A stretch of 64,000 nt of DNA from Chamaecrista fasciculata (GCA_003254925.1 QANZ01052692.1:54672-118671); one strand, 5' to 3'. Counted from the first letter of the stretch, positions 29,166 through 40,540 are shown. Notes: generated by a model not told the origin, from the letters alone. Numbers and translations are program-made.

Positions 29166-32100
29166 ATGATGAAGACTGTGAAGGTAGGCTTGTTGTTGGT
29201 GCTCACTGTGTTGGTGTTGAATTTTTCTGCCTCTGAAGCTTGGTTTGGTAGTAAGAACAAAAATGGAAAGAAATCAGTTTTACCAGGTGAAGCGACGTCG
29301 TCTTCATCTTCATCTTCATCTTCGTCTTCGTTTTCGAGTTCGTCGTTCTTGAATCGTGCTGGGTCGTCCATTGTGTTACCAGTTTATGGCAACGTTTACC
29401 CTATTGGGTACGTACGATATATATATATATATATACGATTTCCCTCTTTTCTTTTCTTTTCTTGCTTCAATGTTTTCTGGAATTAACATTTTGGTTTCCC
29501 TATTGAGTTAACATTTGGTCATCTAAACTATACATTACTATTTTCCAATTTTTTAAACCAGTCTTCCAAAAAGAGTATACGTCTTATTTGTAGCCTTATA
29601 TTCCTTTTGCAGTTTATTCTTGGAAAGAAATAAACATGTAATGCTGCAAGATTTGAAAAAGAAAGCATCTTTTTTCTGTGTTTCTTCCCATTGTTTTACT
29701 CTTGCATCCATAGATTTCGACAAAAGTTGAGATGTATATTTAAGGACTTGTTTGGCTAGGAATTTGAACAAAGTACTTTTTTTAAGTAGAAGACGTTTAA
29801 TCAAAGCATATATTGTTTTGTGTTTAGATATTTTTAAAATAAAAGTACTTTTGAAGAAAAATGAAGTTGAACTCATTTGAGAAAAAAATTAATATTTAAG
29901 AGAGTTAAAACAAATTTTCAGTCCATAATTATGTTTTGGATTATGTTAAGATGCTTTATAAACTTTTTTCCATCAGCTTTAGAAGTTAGAGCTGCTTTTT
30001 AGAAAAGTTTAAAAATTTTACTTATGAGAAAAGAGTACATTTTTAACTTCTTTTAGCGCTTTCTTTTTTCTTTTTTTTTTCTTAAAGAAGTGTCAATCCA
30101 AACATCTTAGTTTCAAGTAGAGGTACTTTTTTCACCCTTATTACTTTCCTCTTTTGCAGATTATACAATGTTACTCTCAACATTGGGCAGCCATCAAGGC
30201 CCTATTTTCTTGATCTTGACACAGGCAGTGACCTCACATGGCTACAATGTGATGCCCCTTGTACCCGTTGCTCTGAGGTATATATATATATATATGTATC
30301 GATCACTACCAATACTGAAAAGCTTCTAATTAATATTGTTTTACATTTCCCAGATGAAACTAACAAGCTCATCTTAATTTGTTCTTTATTTTTCAGACAC
30401 CCCACCCACTTTACAGGCCAAGCAATGACTTAGTTCCTTGCAATGATCCCCTCTGTGAATCCCTGCATAGGATTAATAATGACTACAACTGTGATTATCC
30501 AGATCAATGTCACTATGAAATTGAGTATGCAGATCAATATTCATCCCTTGGTGTACTTGTCAAGGACGTATACCTTCTCAACTTCACAAATGGAGTCCAA
30601 CTTAGAGTTCGAATGGGACTCGGGTTAGTCAATCTGCTAGCTTACACTGTCTCAATCATTTTCAACTCCATATAATTTTATATGTTTTCTCAAAATAGAG
30701 GTGTTCCTGTAAGAATTTTTTCAGAAATGCATTAAGGAATCTCTAGAAGATAGGCTTTTAATTCTTCATACAAGTTTTTGTAAAAAGAATGCCGTTAGAG
30801 GCTCCTATATGTAGAGTTCACCAGACAGTAGATAGTCCAATAAATAGAGGTAGGGGAAGACAAAAAAAACAATAAGAGAAATTATTAGGAAGGATTTAAG
30901 TGTTAATAATCTAACTATAAAAATGTGTAAAGCCAAAACACGTTGGGGTTGTTTGATCCATATAGTCGACCTCACCTTGTGAGATTTGTTGTTTTATAAT
31001 AATTTTTGTATTTGTTACAAAGTAAGCATCGATAAAGACTATGGAAGAGAAAGGAAGAATAGATAATTTAAGTGAAAATACATGACTGTTATAAGTGATA
31101 ACTTCTGAGTTATACTATGTAATAATTGGTGCATGCACTTTTGTGCTGCTTTTCATTGTCCATTAAAACATTGATTAATCCAAAAATTATGAGAATTTGA
31201 TCCTATTCTCATCTACTGATATATTTCAAGCTTGTAAAGCCTAAAAGTGCTTGCAAACTACACCACTGTTTTATGTTTCACAATTTGGTATACCAGAGGA
31301 AGGCTCTCAGAATATGTTTAATCATAGAAAACCAAGACATCCTGGATGAATACAGCAAAAAGTTCATTGTAAGCAATTGCAGAAGTTATGTAACTCACCT
31401 CTTGGCTGGCTTTTTTCTCTTTTTCAGATGTGGATATGATCAGTATTTTCCAGCTTCTTCGTACCACCCGGTTGATGGAGTACTCGGTCTTGGCAGAGGA
31501 AGAACCAGTTTGGTATCTCAACTTAGTAGTCAGGGCTTGCTACAAAATGTAGTTGGACACTGCTTGAGTACACATGGAGGAGGATATATGTTCTTTGGAG
31601 ATGGTTATGATTCTTCTCGAGTGACTTGGACTCCGATGTCATCTGGAGATTTGTAAGTAGGCATGCCTCACCTTATTTTACATCTTCCTCAAGTATCGTC
31701 ATGATACATAATCCTATGATCTTAATTCATGTACACTTTTTGTCAGTAAACATTACTCAGCAGAGGCCACGGAACTCATTTTTGGAGGAAAGTCGTCCGG
31801 GGTTGGAAATCTTCTCGCTATATTTGACACTGGGAGCTCTTATACTTACTTCAATTTTCATGCTTACCAAGCACTAATTTATTGGGTCAGTTCACTTCAC
31901 TCAATTAGAATTGTTACAGAAAGCCTAAGCTTGAGGCATTTGGTATAATGGAAAATTGAACTTATCTGAAGGATAGAATAATGAACTAAGCACTTACTTC
32001 AGTAATAGCAGAAATATGGATGATTTACTAAAAGACAGTTCTTTCTTCGAATTTCAACTGCAGCTGAGGAAGGAATTACACGGAAAACCCTTAAGAGAAG

Positions 32101-32769
32101 CACCTGATGATCAGACTGTACCACTGTGTTGGCATGGTAAAAGACCTTTCAGAAGCATAAATGAAGTGAGGAAATACTTCAAGCCTCTGGCTCTGAGTTT
32201 CGCCGGTGGTAGGAGGACCAAAGCCGTGTTTGAAATCCCTCCTGAAGCTTATCTCATAATATCTGTGAGTCCTGACTAATCAATATCCTGTAGGATAATT
32301 TTCCTAGCTAATAAATATCTGTTTTCTTTTTCGGGTGCCATCAAACCAACACTAATTTTGAATGAGAATAGTATTAAAATGGGTGACTTCCTGAGATGTC
32401 CTCATGTTGAACTCCAATTTTCCATTTTCCTCGCCAAAAGAAATCTGCTAATAATTGTGTTTTTCTTTTTATGCAGAACAAGGGAAATGTTTGCTTGGGC
32501 ATTCTAAATGGATCTGAAGTAGGCATGGGGGAAGTGAACCTAATTGGAGGTAGTGCAATCATTGGATCTTATTATTATATTCCCTTTCTTGTAGTGTTTC
32601 TCATGGATAATTGTTAAGCTTTTTGCTATAATTCATTATGAACTCTTCATTGTATGCAGACATATCCATGCTAGACAAGTTGATGGTATTCCACAATGAT
32701 AAGCAGTTGATCGGATGGTCACACGCAAACTGCGATCGTGTTCCGAAATCCGGATATTTCAGCATATGA
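29166..32769 (+). CDS. Aspartic protease, nucellin / Asp1-like (pepsin family A1)
   Basis: Eight exons: 29166-29407, 30160-30277, 30397-30623, 31428-31652, 31747-31885, 32064-32264, 32477-32549, 32660-32769. All are GT-AG; 444 aa. The start is the first of two adjacent ATG codons, giving MMKTVKVGLLLVLTVLVLNF, a signal peptide probably cut near SEA|W. A run of Ser (about residues 45-60, from TCN repeats) links to GNVYPIGLYNVTLNIGQP, the nucellin-type entry. Catalytic aspartates: D101 in DTGSD and D298 in DTGSS. The Cys-rich insert LQCDAPCTRC is typical of plant atypical aspartic proteases. No plant-specific saposin-like insert is seen. Expected to be secreted or vacuolar. Intron 3 contains a fossil LINE piece. 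The gene is convergent with the NAC gene. Confidence 0.95.
30830..31010 (+). mobile_element. Fossil LINE reverse-transcriptase C-terminus in intron 3 of the protease gene
   Basis: Two frames joined by one shift at an A-run read SPINRGRGRQKK and then TIREIIRKDLSVNNL, followed by TRWGCLIHIVDL. This is the recognisable tail of plant LINE-like open reading frames (RGRGRPKKT...W..IH.ADP). It has stops and a frameshift and is dead. Confidence 0.6.
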
Positions 32770-33740
32770 TCATAGAACTATAAAAGATAGATTGATACAT
32801 AAATAGATAACTCTTCCACTCATATTCATCTTTAGTAGAATCCTGCAATTTGCAGCTGGGTAATTGAAACTGTATTTTAGTATATTCAGAATGTGCATGT
32901 ATATTTGCTTGTAAAGATAACCAGCCTTGTGTGAAATATATTTGTATCACATGGTAAAGACTGAAAATGTCTCTCTCTACCCAGCCACCTGATCTGATTA
33001 CAAAGTAATTGGTCATATTACATAATATTGACTTCATCTTTGTGAGGGTTTGTTTTAGTACTCAAAAAGGAAAGGCAAAGGCTAATCAAACTGTTGAAAA
33101 GTTCTGTTATTTGAAGACTTGATCATTTTTTCTGTTTGTAGGAATTAGCTTCTGATGCCCCAAGAGTATTATCATAATGGAAATTCTTCATTTTTTACAT
33201 TGTTCTAGAGAAATTATATTTTTGGATATCTGAATTTGTTCTAAAATTATTATTTAGTCTCTTGATATTAAAATACTATCTATGGAGACTAATAAATTAT
33301 TGATGTTGATAAGAAAATCAAATGCCAACAAATTTATTTTCAACATCTAATTATTAAATTATATTATTTGGACAAATTTAAAAATTAAAAAATAGATTTT
33401 CTCTTGCTTCTATTAATTGATTAATTCTGTCTGTGAAGTTATTTGAATTTGGCTTTTGAAAAACTGGTTTATTTTTCTATACTGTCGTCAAACATGTGCA
33501 GCTGAACAATCTGGTCTTTTCTTTCAAGAACATTGTTTCGATCAATTAATAAATCAATCAATCAACTGTGTAAACGAGAAATACAAATTCATCAAAAGCA
33601 GATGATGTATCAGTATTCAACCTTACTTACATACATACACAGCTAAATATGATTAATTAAAACCACATACTAATTAATCAAGACATTTCCTAATTAAATA
33701 AATTCTTCAATGAATTGAATGAAGCCATCATCATCATGAA
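32770..33740. other. Convergent 3' region between the protease and NAC genes
   Basis: Contains the presumed 3' UTRs of both genes and AT-rich spacer. A 92-codon minus frame (32759-33037) overlaps the protease 3' end and has no recognisable product. No element or RNA gene seen. Confidence 0.5.
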
Positions 33741-35090
33741 TTAAAATGGATTTTGCAGAGACATAAACACGTCCTGAAATGGCGAGACCTGGTTCATCGA
33801 GTATTGTACTGGAGGGGCAAAAAGGTAATTATCATTATTATTATTATCATCCTCCATGAAATTGAAATCGAAGTCGAAGTCAAACCCTAGCGTCTCCTTC
33901 CACTTGGGCTGGCTCTGCACCTCCCTCTCGCACGTGACGTCCGGCGAAAGCACGTGCTCGGAGCAGCTCGAGTCCGACGTGTCCCTATACAATTGGTCGT
34001 TCGCTCCGACAACCCTCCCGGTGATATCGGGTTTGGTCTCAATCTCATGGTGGTGGTCGTCGTGAAATTTCGATATCTCCGACGATGTGTCATCCTCCGT
34101 ACTATTGTATTTCTCGATCTTCCTTTTCTTGTTGTATATTCGGCACAATACCCAATCATCAAGCTGCACATACATACATAACCAAACAATTAATCTCAAT
34201 TAACAGATAATTATGGCCAAAATACACTTTTGATCCCGTAACTTTTTCTTAAATCTCAATTTAGTCCTATAACTTTTTCTTTTATCTTTCACTTAAGTTG
34301 CAGATTTTATCTCATATTACACTTTTTAGTCTTATATTAATTGATCAAATTGCAAAATTAGTGTGATAAAACTTTTTATAAATATATGATAGTAATTCTA
34401 CAAAATAAGTGAAAGATTAAAAGTGAGCCCAGATGAAGTATGCAAGTTTTTGCAAAATTATAAGATAAAAAATGCAATTAAAAAAATCATGGGATGAAAG
34501 TTATTAGGGGAGTAAAAAGTAGAGTTGGAGTGAGGATGAAATTAAAATTAGAACATACCCTCAAGTTGTTGTTGTTCTTGGTCGCAGATCTATCAACGTT
34601 AGCGAGGCGATATTCGTGCATAATCCAATTAGTTTTGATGCCTCTAGGTGCTTTACCCGCGTAGAAAACTAGGGCTTTCTTAATGCCCAGCGTCTTGGGC
34701 TTTCCGATGGGCTTGTCGGCCCCGGTTGCCTTCCAGTACCCGGTTCCCGCGGCCCGGTTCGGCCGAGAACCGTTCGGGTATTTCCGGTCCCGTGGAGAAA
34801 AGAAGTACCATTCTTTCTCTCCGTACAGCGACATTTCTATATAAGAAAAAATCAAACAACAATTTTAGTAAACTTGATCTATTTGATGAAGAAGATGAAG
34901 GAAAACCCAGAAGAAAGAAGGAGGAACCTGGAAGATTCCAAGGATCAAACTTGTAGAGATCGATTTCTTTGATGATGGGAACAGAGATGGACTGAGAAGC
35001 ACATTTCCTACAGAGATAGTGAATCACTAATTCTTCGTCTGTTGGGTGAAATCTGAACCCAGGAGGCAACTCTATCTCACTCTTCATCAT
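33741..35090 (-). CDS. NAC-domain transcription factor, ATAF/NAC2 subgroup
   Basis: Three exons on the minus strand: 35090-34928, 34836-34559, 34163-33741. GT-AG introns; 287 aa. The start is [20 protein letters not shown]. The five NAC subdomains follow in order: [15 protein letters not shown] (A), [13 protein letters not shown] (B), [18 protein letters not shown] (C), [19 protein letters not shown] (D) and [13 protein letters not shown] (E, from residue 148). The intron positions are standard for the family. The C-terminal half is acidic and Asn/Asp-rich ([16 protein letters not shown]), as expected of an activation region. ATAF-type NACs regulate abscisic-acid, wounding, drought and senescence responses. 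Three ACGTG sites lie upstream. Intron 2 contains a worn 'ggtcc' foldback piece (34207-34500). Confidence 0.95.
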
Positions 35091-35233
35091 TATTCTCAAT
35101 CAAAGAATGAATGAGTCAATCAACCACTGATTTGCTTTTGCTTTTCTTCACTCTTCGGCTTCTTGCCTTCTCGATCTTCTTCTTCTTCTTGTTGATGTTA
35201 GTGAAACATGGAAGAAGGTATGTGAGAGAAGGG

Positions 35234-35243
35234 TTTATATATA
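35234..35243 (-). promoter_or_regulatory. Likely TATA box of the NAC gene
   Basis: TATATATAAA on the minus strand, about 145 bp before the start codon, leaving a 5' UTR of roughly 110 bp. A CT-rich run lies between. Confidence 0.55.
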
Positions 35244-35294
35244 GGCCATCAAAATAAGAGGGATCTTTTATTTACTCATTTATTGTCGTAATTC

Positions 35295-35601
35295 GGCACG
35301 TGGGTTAGCAAAGGGAGGTGTATCTAGAACTAGTACAACTAAAACGTGGTGTGCAAGTGTATAGTGTGTGATGATGTGAAGGCCTTACTAAGGAATTTTC
35401 AAATAAGCGTAATTTTTTAAAAAAAAATGTTATATATTTTTTTAATAATTGTTTACTAGTATGTTAAGAATATTAATTGAAAATTTATTATGTTATCAAT
35501 AAGTTTGAATGAATGTTTTTAGGGAATTAATTTCTAAAGATATTAGATAGGAGTTTAGTATCATGCTTGACTTAAAAAGGCTGACCGCAGCCACACGTGG
35601 C
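35295..35601 (-). promoter_or_regulatory. Cluster of ABRE/G-box-like sites upstream of the NAC gene
   Basis: GGCACGTGGG at 35295-35304, ACGTGG at 35344-35349 and ACGTGGC at 35595-35601. The nearest is about 50 bp upstream of the TATA box. Multiple ACGTG cores are typical of abscisic-acid-responsive promoters. Inference from sequence only. Confidence 0.5.
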
Positions 35602-36945
35602 AAGCCATGATTGGCTACACAGCTCGTGCGGTGTGGCTGGCTGGCTAGAGATCTGTCATTGCTTCCGTCACCTATCCTCTTTTTCCCTTCACTTTCTTTC
35701 CACTTGATAATTGATGGGTACCCATTAAACATATCAAAGTTATTTTTTTTTTCATAAAAAAAACTTTTAAGTATTATGTGATTTTAATAATTACATTATT
35801 ACGTGAATTGATGAATAAAAAAAATGTATCAACTAGAAAAACAAGAAAATGATAACTAAAATAATAATGAAACTAATTGAGAGGCAAGAAAAATGTCACC
35901 AAAAAGGAATATGTATATATATATACAATAGGGTTTGATGTACCCATAACGTTTGAATTGATTTAAAATTGAAGATTATATTAAATTTTTATATTGATAA
36001 AAGAGTAAGTTTGGAACCAATTTGAGAAATTATAAAAATATGTAAGACTCATCTAAAGTAAATAAAATATTTAGGACCAATTTGAAATTACCTCATATGG
36101 AGTGAGTGGGGAGAGACAGTGGTGTCATTTTTTAATTTTTAATTGTTATTTGCATTTTTTTAATTCAATTTTTTTAAAAGAAGTGGGGAGAGAGAGTGAT
36201 GATTTTTAATAAATTAACAACGGAATTCATCATGTGTTTCAATCTAAGTTAAAATTTAAATTTCTTTTTATATTAATTTTATATTTTATGTTATCAATCA
36301 CATAAAATCTTTCATTATTATTCTATTAAAATAAGAGCAAAGAATAAAATTGACCAAACCAAATATAATACATTATAGACGAAATTAACAAATGGTGTAA
36401 AGTTGAGAGAAAAATATATTTTTGCCTATATAATATTAATTAGTTTAAGCGTATAATTCTACAAAAAAAAAATTATCTTTTATAAGTTTTAACTTGACTA
36501 CAACTTAGCTTTTTATTATTTAAATATGTTAGTCACATAGTTCTTTTAAAAATTAACTTATATGAAATATTAAATGAAAATGATAAATATTTCAGCATTA
36601 TAACTCTACTACGGTCTAGGACTCTACGTTAATGTTATGAAATAAAAAATAAATTAAGTGTATTTTCAAATGAAATTATAGTTATTTTGTTAAGAAATAA
36701 ATTAATCTTCTAATCTCATACTCTAAAAATATTGTATAATTTTTAAAATTTAAAATTTAAAATAATATTTACAGTCTGTACATGTACTGTACTTTTTAAT
36801 ATGTCGACCGCTTAATATTTTATGTCGGGGTGATCCATGTTGTACAATTGCCTAATGGGGTTACGCCATGTGGATAAGTGTCGACCTGAATCCACTGGTC
36901 AAATCACACAAAGTGCAGTTCCGAGCTGGGAAGCAAGCATCCTCA
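35602..36945. other. Intergenic with a partial family C element
   Basis: No gene. 36130-36425 keeps part of a family C foldback ('aataaattaacaacggaatt', 'aataaaattgacc', 'gacgaaattaacaaatgg'). The remainder is AT-rich. Confidence 0.45.
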
Positions 36946-36954
36946 ATTTTAATA

Positions 36955-37543
36955 GGCTTAAGTGTACTTTTGGTCCCATAACTATGACAAATGTTTCATT
37001 TTGGTCCCATAACTTTTTTTGTTGCAATTTTGGTCCCATAACTATGACAAAGGTTTCATTTTAGTCTCATAACTTTTTTTGTTGCAATTTTGGTCCCATA
37101 ACTTCTCAAAAAAGGTTCCACCGTTAGTTCCTTTGTGAATTCCATCCATATTTAGTCGTTAAGTATGACGTGGCATAGTAACTAGGATTATGATGTGGCA
37201 AAATAAGATGAAGTAGACTGAAATAGGAACTATATGCAACATATTAAAACTTATCTATACCCAACCACCATATATACAAAGAGTGGTACTGACAGGGACC
37301 AATCTGGTGGGGAAGAAGAGACAAGCAGAAGGCACCGACGAAGTCGATGGAATCCTCAGCCAGAGTCGAACAACCAAAGCGGCGGCGACGGCAAATCGGG
37401 AAGCGAAACGAGGAAGAGGAAGTCTCGTTGGGCTAACGGTGGAACCTTTTGAGAAGTTATGGGACCAAAATTGCAACAAAAAAAGTTATGGGACCAAAAT
37501 GAAACCTTTGTCATAGTTATGGGACCAAAAGTGCACTTAAACC
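36955..37543. mobile_element. Pack-MULE carrying an SF1 splicing-factor fragment
   Basis: Ends GGCTTAAGTGTACTTTTGG and CCAAAAGTGCACTTAAACC, with a perfect 9-bp duplication ATTTTAATA at 36946-36954 and 37544-37552. The arms have tandem 'ggtcccataactatgacaaa' and 'ttttttgttgcaa' subunits, three on the left and two on the right. Between the arms is a GC-rich stretch of different composition (37285-37434) that reads as part of SF1. Confidence 0.85.
37285..37434 (+). pseudogene. Captured N-terminal fragment of splicing factor SF1/BBP
   Basis: The frame from 37285 reads [20 protein letters not shown] then [18 protein letters not shown] and TRKRKSRWA. The pair RRSRWNPQP and RKRKSRWA is characteristic of the plant branch-point binding protein SF1, where KRKSRW is the U2AF-ligand motif. 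It is open but has no own start context, and it ends exactly where the right arm begins. The KH and zinc-knuckle domains are absent. A minus frame of 74 codons over the same bases is a shadow. Confidence 0.75.
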
Positions 37544-37898
37544 ATTTTAATATTAACTAATTAATCCAATATATATTGATCTTAAATAAATAAAAAAATC
37601 AAATCAGATTTACATAAAGAACACTGGGTTTCTACTTTCTATCAGCCAAGGTGACTATTTCTTTTTCTCTTTTTCATAAATTCAAATTTAGGCGAGGGAT
37701 GATGCCCGAGTTCAGATAAAAACATGAGGTATTCTTCCTTAAAAAATATTTTCATCAATTTTTACAGATAATTCATTAAATGAGACCACCAAAAATCAAA
37801 CTCAAAATTATGCAATTCTAGTGGAGGAATTTCAAACCAATCAAAACTAATTAATGCACATATCTTGTAATAAATATTTGTAGGATGAGGTATGTTAA

Positions 37899-38455
37899 TT
37901 TTTTTTTTTTTTGCCTGAAACATATTTCATTCAAAAGTAAAGCAAAATTAAGTACATTACAAACGAAAATAAAGTAAAAATAACCAACCTCTCCCTATCA
38001 TAAACGTTACTAGACAGGATATCAATCAATGAAGATGGGGGGTTTGCAACCCATCCAAGAGGGCCCATCCTCGTATCAGACAAATTGATAAGACAAACAG
38101 CTGTTAAAATAACGGATCTAGGGATCCAACTAAAGTTACAACTATCTAAAAAACTCGAAATATAAATAAGGTCAATTCCAGTGGCTACTATAAAAAAAGA
38201 CATAATCAGACTCAAAGCAACAATAATTTTTTGATAAAAAGCCGCATTAGAAGCAAAACAAGAAACGACGCCGTATAAGTATCTGACCCAGAAAAAACTC
38301 CACTGGGCACTCAAAAACTATAACCACCCCAGGAAGCTGCCGTAGAATGCCTAGTCCAGAGTCACCGCCGCAGAGAAAGCCAAACTAGATCGACGTCGTG
38401 GGAATCCTGATCCAGAATGCCGCCGCCACAAAAATTAGAAATAAAGTAACACTCT

Positions 38456-38459
<4 letters not shown>
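37899..38459 (-). mobile_element. Retroposon-like segment with poly(A) tail
   Basis: On the minus strand the sequence ends '...tgaatgaaatatgtttcaggc' followed by a run of A (a T-run at about 37900-37912 on the plus strand), like a LINE or processed transcript 3' end. Its other end is a GA microsatellite. It contains an open frame of 127 codons (38314-37931), hydrophobic, with no domain I recognise. No target duplication could be found because of the low-complexity flanks. Confidence 0.45.

Positions 38460-38532
<73 letters not shown>
38458..38532. repeat. GA microsatellite
   Basis: More than 35 GA units with one unresolved base just after (38533). Confidence 0.95.
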
Positions 38533-38841
38533 NTAATTATTTTTTATAATTTTATCTTAAAAAGTAATAAATTTTTAAAATATAAAATTACAAAAATGTA
38601 GTCTTTAAATATAAATTTTTTATTATTTTTTATGTGAAATATTAATTAATATATAATATTATTTTGAGTTTTAATGATATTATCATATTATACTTATTAA
38701 AAGATGCTAGAAATTCATCAATACATGTATATTTACATATTAATAAAATAATAAGTTGATTATAATTATGTTTTTTGAAAATTAAAAATTTTAAAACTTA
38801 TTTGCATTCATAAAGTAAGTAATTTATTTATTATAATTTGT

Positions 38842-39245
38842 AGGTAAAAGCACTAATTTTGTTTCAACACTTTATGCCAACTGTCATTTTTGTCTTTAAT
38901 TTTTTTTTGTTAATTTCATCCCCCAATGTTTTGTATTTTGGTTAATTTTGTCATTTGACTAACTTCTTTTAATAAATTAACGACAAACTGCATCTTATTT
39001 TTCAATTTGAGTTAAGATTTAAATTTTTTTTTCCATTAATTTTACATTACATATCATTAGCCACGCAAATTCTGTTGTAAATATTTGGTTAAAGCAAAAG
39101 CAAAGGATAATTCTCAAAAAGAAAAAGAGCAAAGGATAAAACTAACAAAAATATAAAACGTTGGAGATGAAATTGACTATAGAAAAAATTGCGGATAAAA
39201 TTGACAGGTGATAGAAAATTTAGGGACAAAATTAGTTTTTTTACA
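38842..39245. mobile_element. Foldback MITE, family C
   Basis: Left arm 'ggtaaaagcactaattttg', inner block 'aataaattaacgacaaactgc', right arm 'agggacaaaattagtttttttac'. Same plan as at 11350, 27345 and 27770. It ends 11 bp before the family A MULE begins. Confidence 0.6.
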
Positions 39246-39696
39246 TAATCTGTATTGGCCAAAGTCCTATTTTGGTCCCTCTGTTATGCTCATTGTTCCA
39301 AATAAGTCTTTCAGTTATTTTTCGTTCCATATTGGTCCCTCAGTTATCTAAAACTTGTCAAAGTTGGTCCCTCTAACATTTTCTATCTATTTTTCCGTTA
39401 AAAAAAAAGAGGAAAAATAAACTTTCATCCCCAAAAGTTTTATTTTCTTATATTAAGGTCCTTTTCTTTTTATCATCGGATCAAAACGTAAGAAAAGAAA
39501 GTAAATTAAAACTTTAAGTGAATTTGCCCAAAAACACAAAGTCCCTCCCCCTCTCTCTCCATTCCAACAATACCAACTCCATGGCTTTCGAGAAAGAAGC
39601 ACCGAAACCAACAAGATATTAATGATTAGCAACTAATTAGTTATCCTCACCCTCTCGACCAATTTCAAAAACATCAAACCATTTGCTAACATTCGT

Positions 39697-39705
39697 ATAT
39701 ATACA
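39697..39705 (+). promoter_or_regulatory. Putative TATA box of the DUF1645 copy
   Basis: 'gtatatatac' 110 bp before the ATG, followed by CT-rich leader sequence typical of a plant 5' UTR. It lies inside the transposon, so a promoter may have been captured along with the gene. Confidence 0.45.
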
Positions 39706-39809
39706 ACTCATTTCACTCTCACTCTTCAATTCATCAACTTGACTATCTTCTTCTTCTTCTTCACTCACCATTACATTCACATTCACACATTATCCAGATT
39801 TCATATAAA

Positions 39810-40133
39810 ATGTCTCATGCTTCTGTGTTTTGTGATTCCATCCATGTTTCTGAGATTATCGACGAATTCAGCTTTGTTTCTGGTAATCCCGGCGCGTCGT
39901 TGCCTTTCGTCGACGAGCTCTTTCTCAACGGCCAGATCCATCGGCAATTTCCTCTCGTCGTTGAGGAATGCGGTGGCGCTTCCCCGCTCCGGCCACTGCT
40001 GAAGAAGATCTTCGTCGGCTCTTCTTCGGAGGAGGAGGAGGATTATGAAACCAACGTCGCCGCCGATATCACCGCCGGAATCCACCATTGCTGGCAAGTT
40101 TCGGATTCATCTCTTCGACGATGTGAACAATAG
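39810..40133 (+). CDS. Short DUF1645-family protein inside a Pack-MULE
   Basis: 107 codons from ATG at 39810 to TAG at 40131. The segment FSFVSGNPGASLPFVDELFL then NGQIHRQFPLV and PLRPLLKKIFV matches the N-terminal pattern of plant DUF1645 proteins (family of rice OsSGL; role in stress and growth, biochemistry unknown). An acidic SSSEEEEDY stretch follows. The usual C-terminal RCKKSNSTGS...W-rich half is missing. Past the stop, other frames stay partly open (40045-40344), so the copy may be truncated by a stop or frameshift. GC content is higher than around it. Whether it is expressed is unknown. Confidence 0.55.
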   Translation: MSHASVFCDSIHVSEIIDEFSFVSGNPGASLPFVDELFLNGQIHRQFPLVVEECGGASPLRPLLKKIFVGSSSEEEEDYETNVAADITAGIHHCWQVSDSSLRRCEQ

Positions 40134-40540
40134 TATCAGGAAGAGACATGTAGAACGATGTATAGAGTTGGAAGAGCTCGCGCTTGATGGATTCCATTCC
40201 GAGCTCCTTGTGCGTGACGGCGTCCGAAGATTTCTTCCTATGAGAGAGAGAGAGATTTTGTATTTTTGGGTAAATTCACTTAAAGTCTTAATTTATTTCA
40301 TTTTTTTACGTTTTGATCCTATTATAAAAAGAAAAGGACCTTAATATTAGATATTAAAACTTTTGGGGAATGAAAGTTTATTTTTTCTCTTTTTTTAACG
40401 GAAAAATGGATAGAAAATGTTAGAGGGACCAACTTTGACAAGTTTTAGATATCTGAGGGACCAATATGAAACGAAAAATAACTAAAGAACCTATTTGGAA
40501 CAATGAGCATAACAGAGAGATCAAAATAGGACTTTGGTCC

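Larger units (their letters stand above)
39257..40540. mobile_element. Pack-MULE family A carrying a DUF1645 gene
   Basis: Left arm about 39257-39561, right arm about 40236-40540, inverted and nearly collinear over about 300 bp. Paired landmarks are 'ggYcaaagtcctattttgg', 'gttatgctcattgttcc', 'ttagagggaccaac', 'ttttaacggaaaaatgga' and 'acgttttgatcc'. It is flanked by the imperfect 8-bp pair TCTGTATT / TTTGTATT. The inner edge of both arms is GA/CT-rich. The interior holds a presumptive promoter, 5' UTR and frame of a DUF1645 protein. The same arm occurs at 190-371. Confidence 0.75.

Noticed and set aside
33887..34181. 100- and 75-codon frames over the last NAC exon
   Set aside because: Other-frame shadows of the NAC coding sequence.
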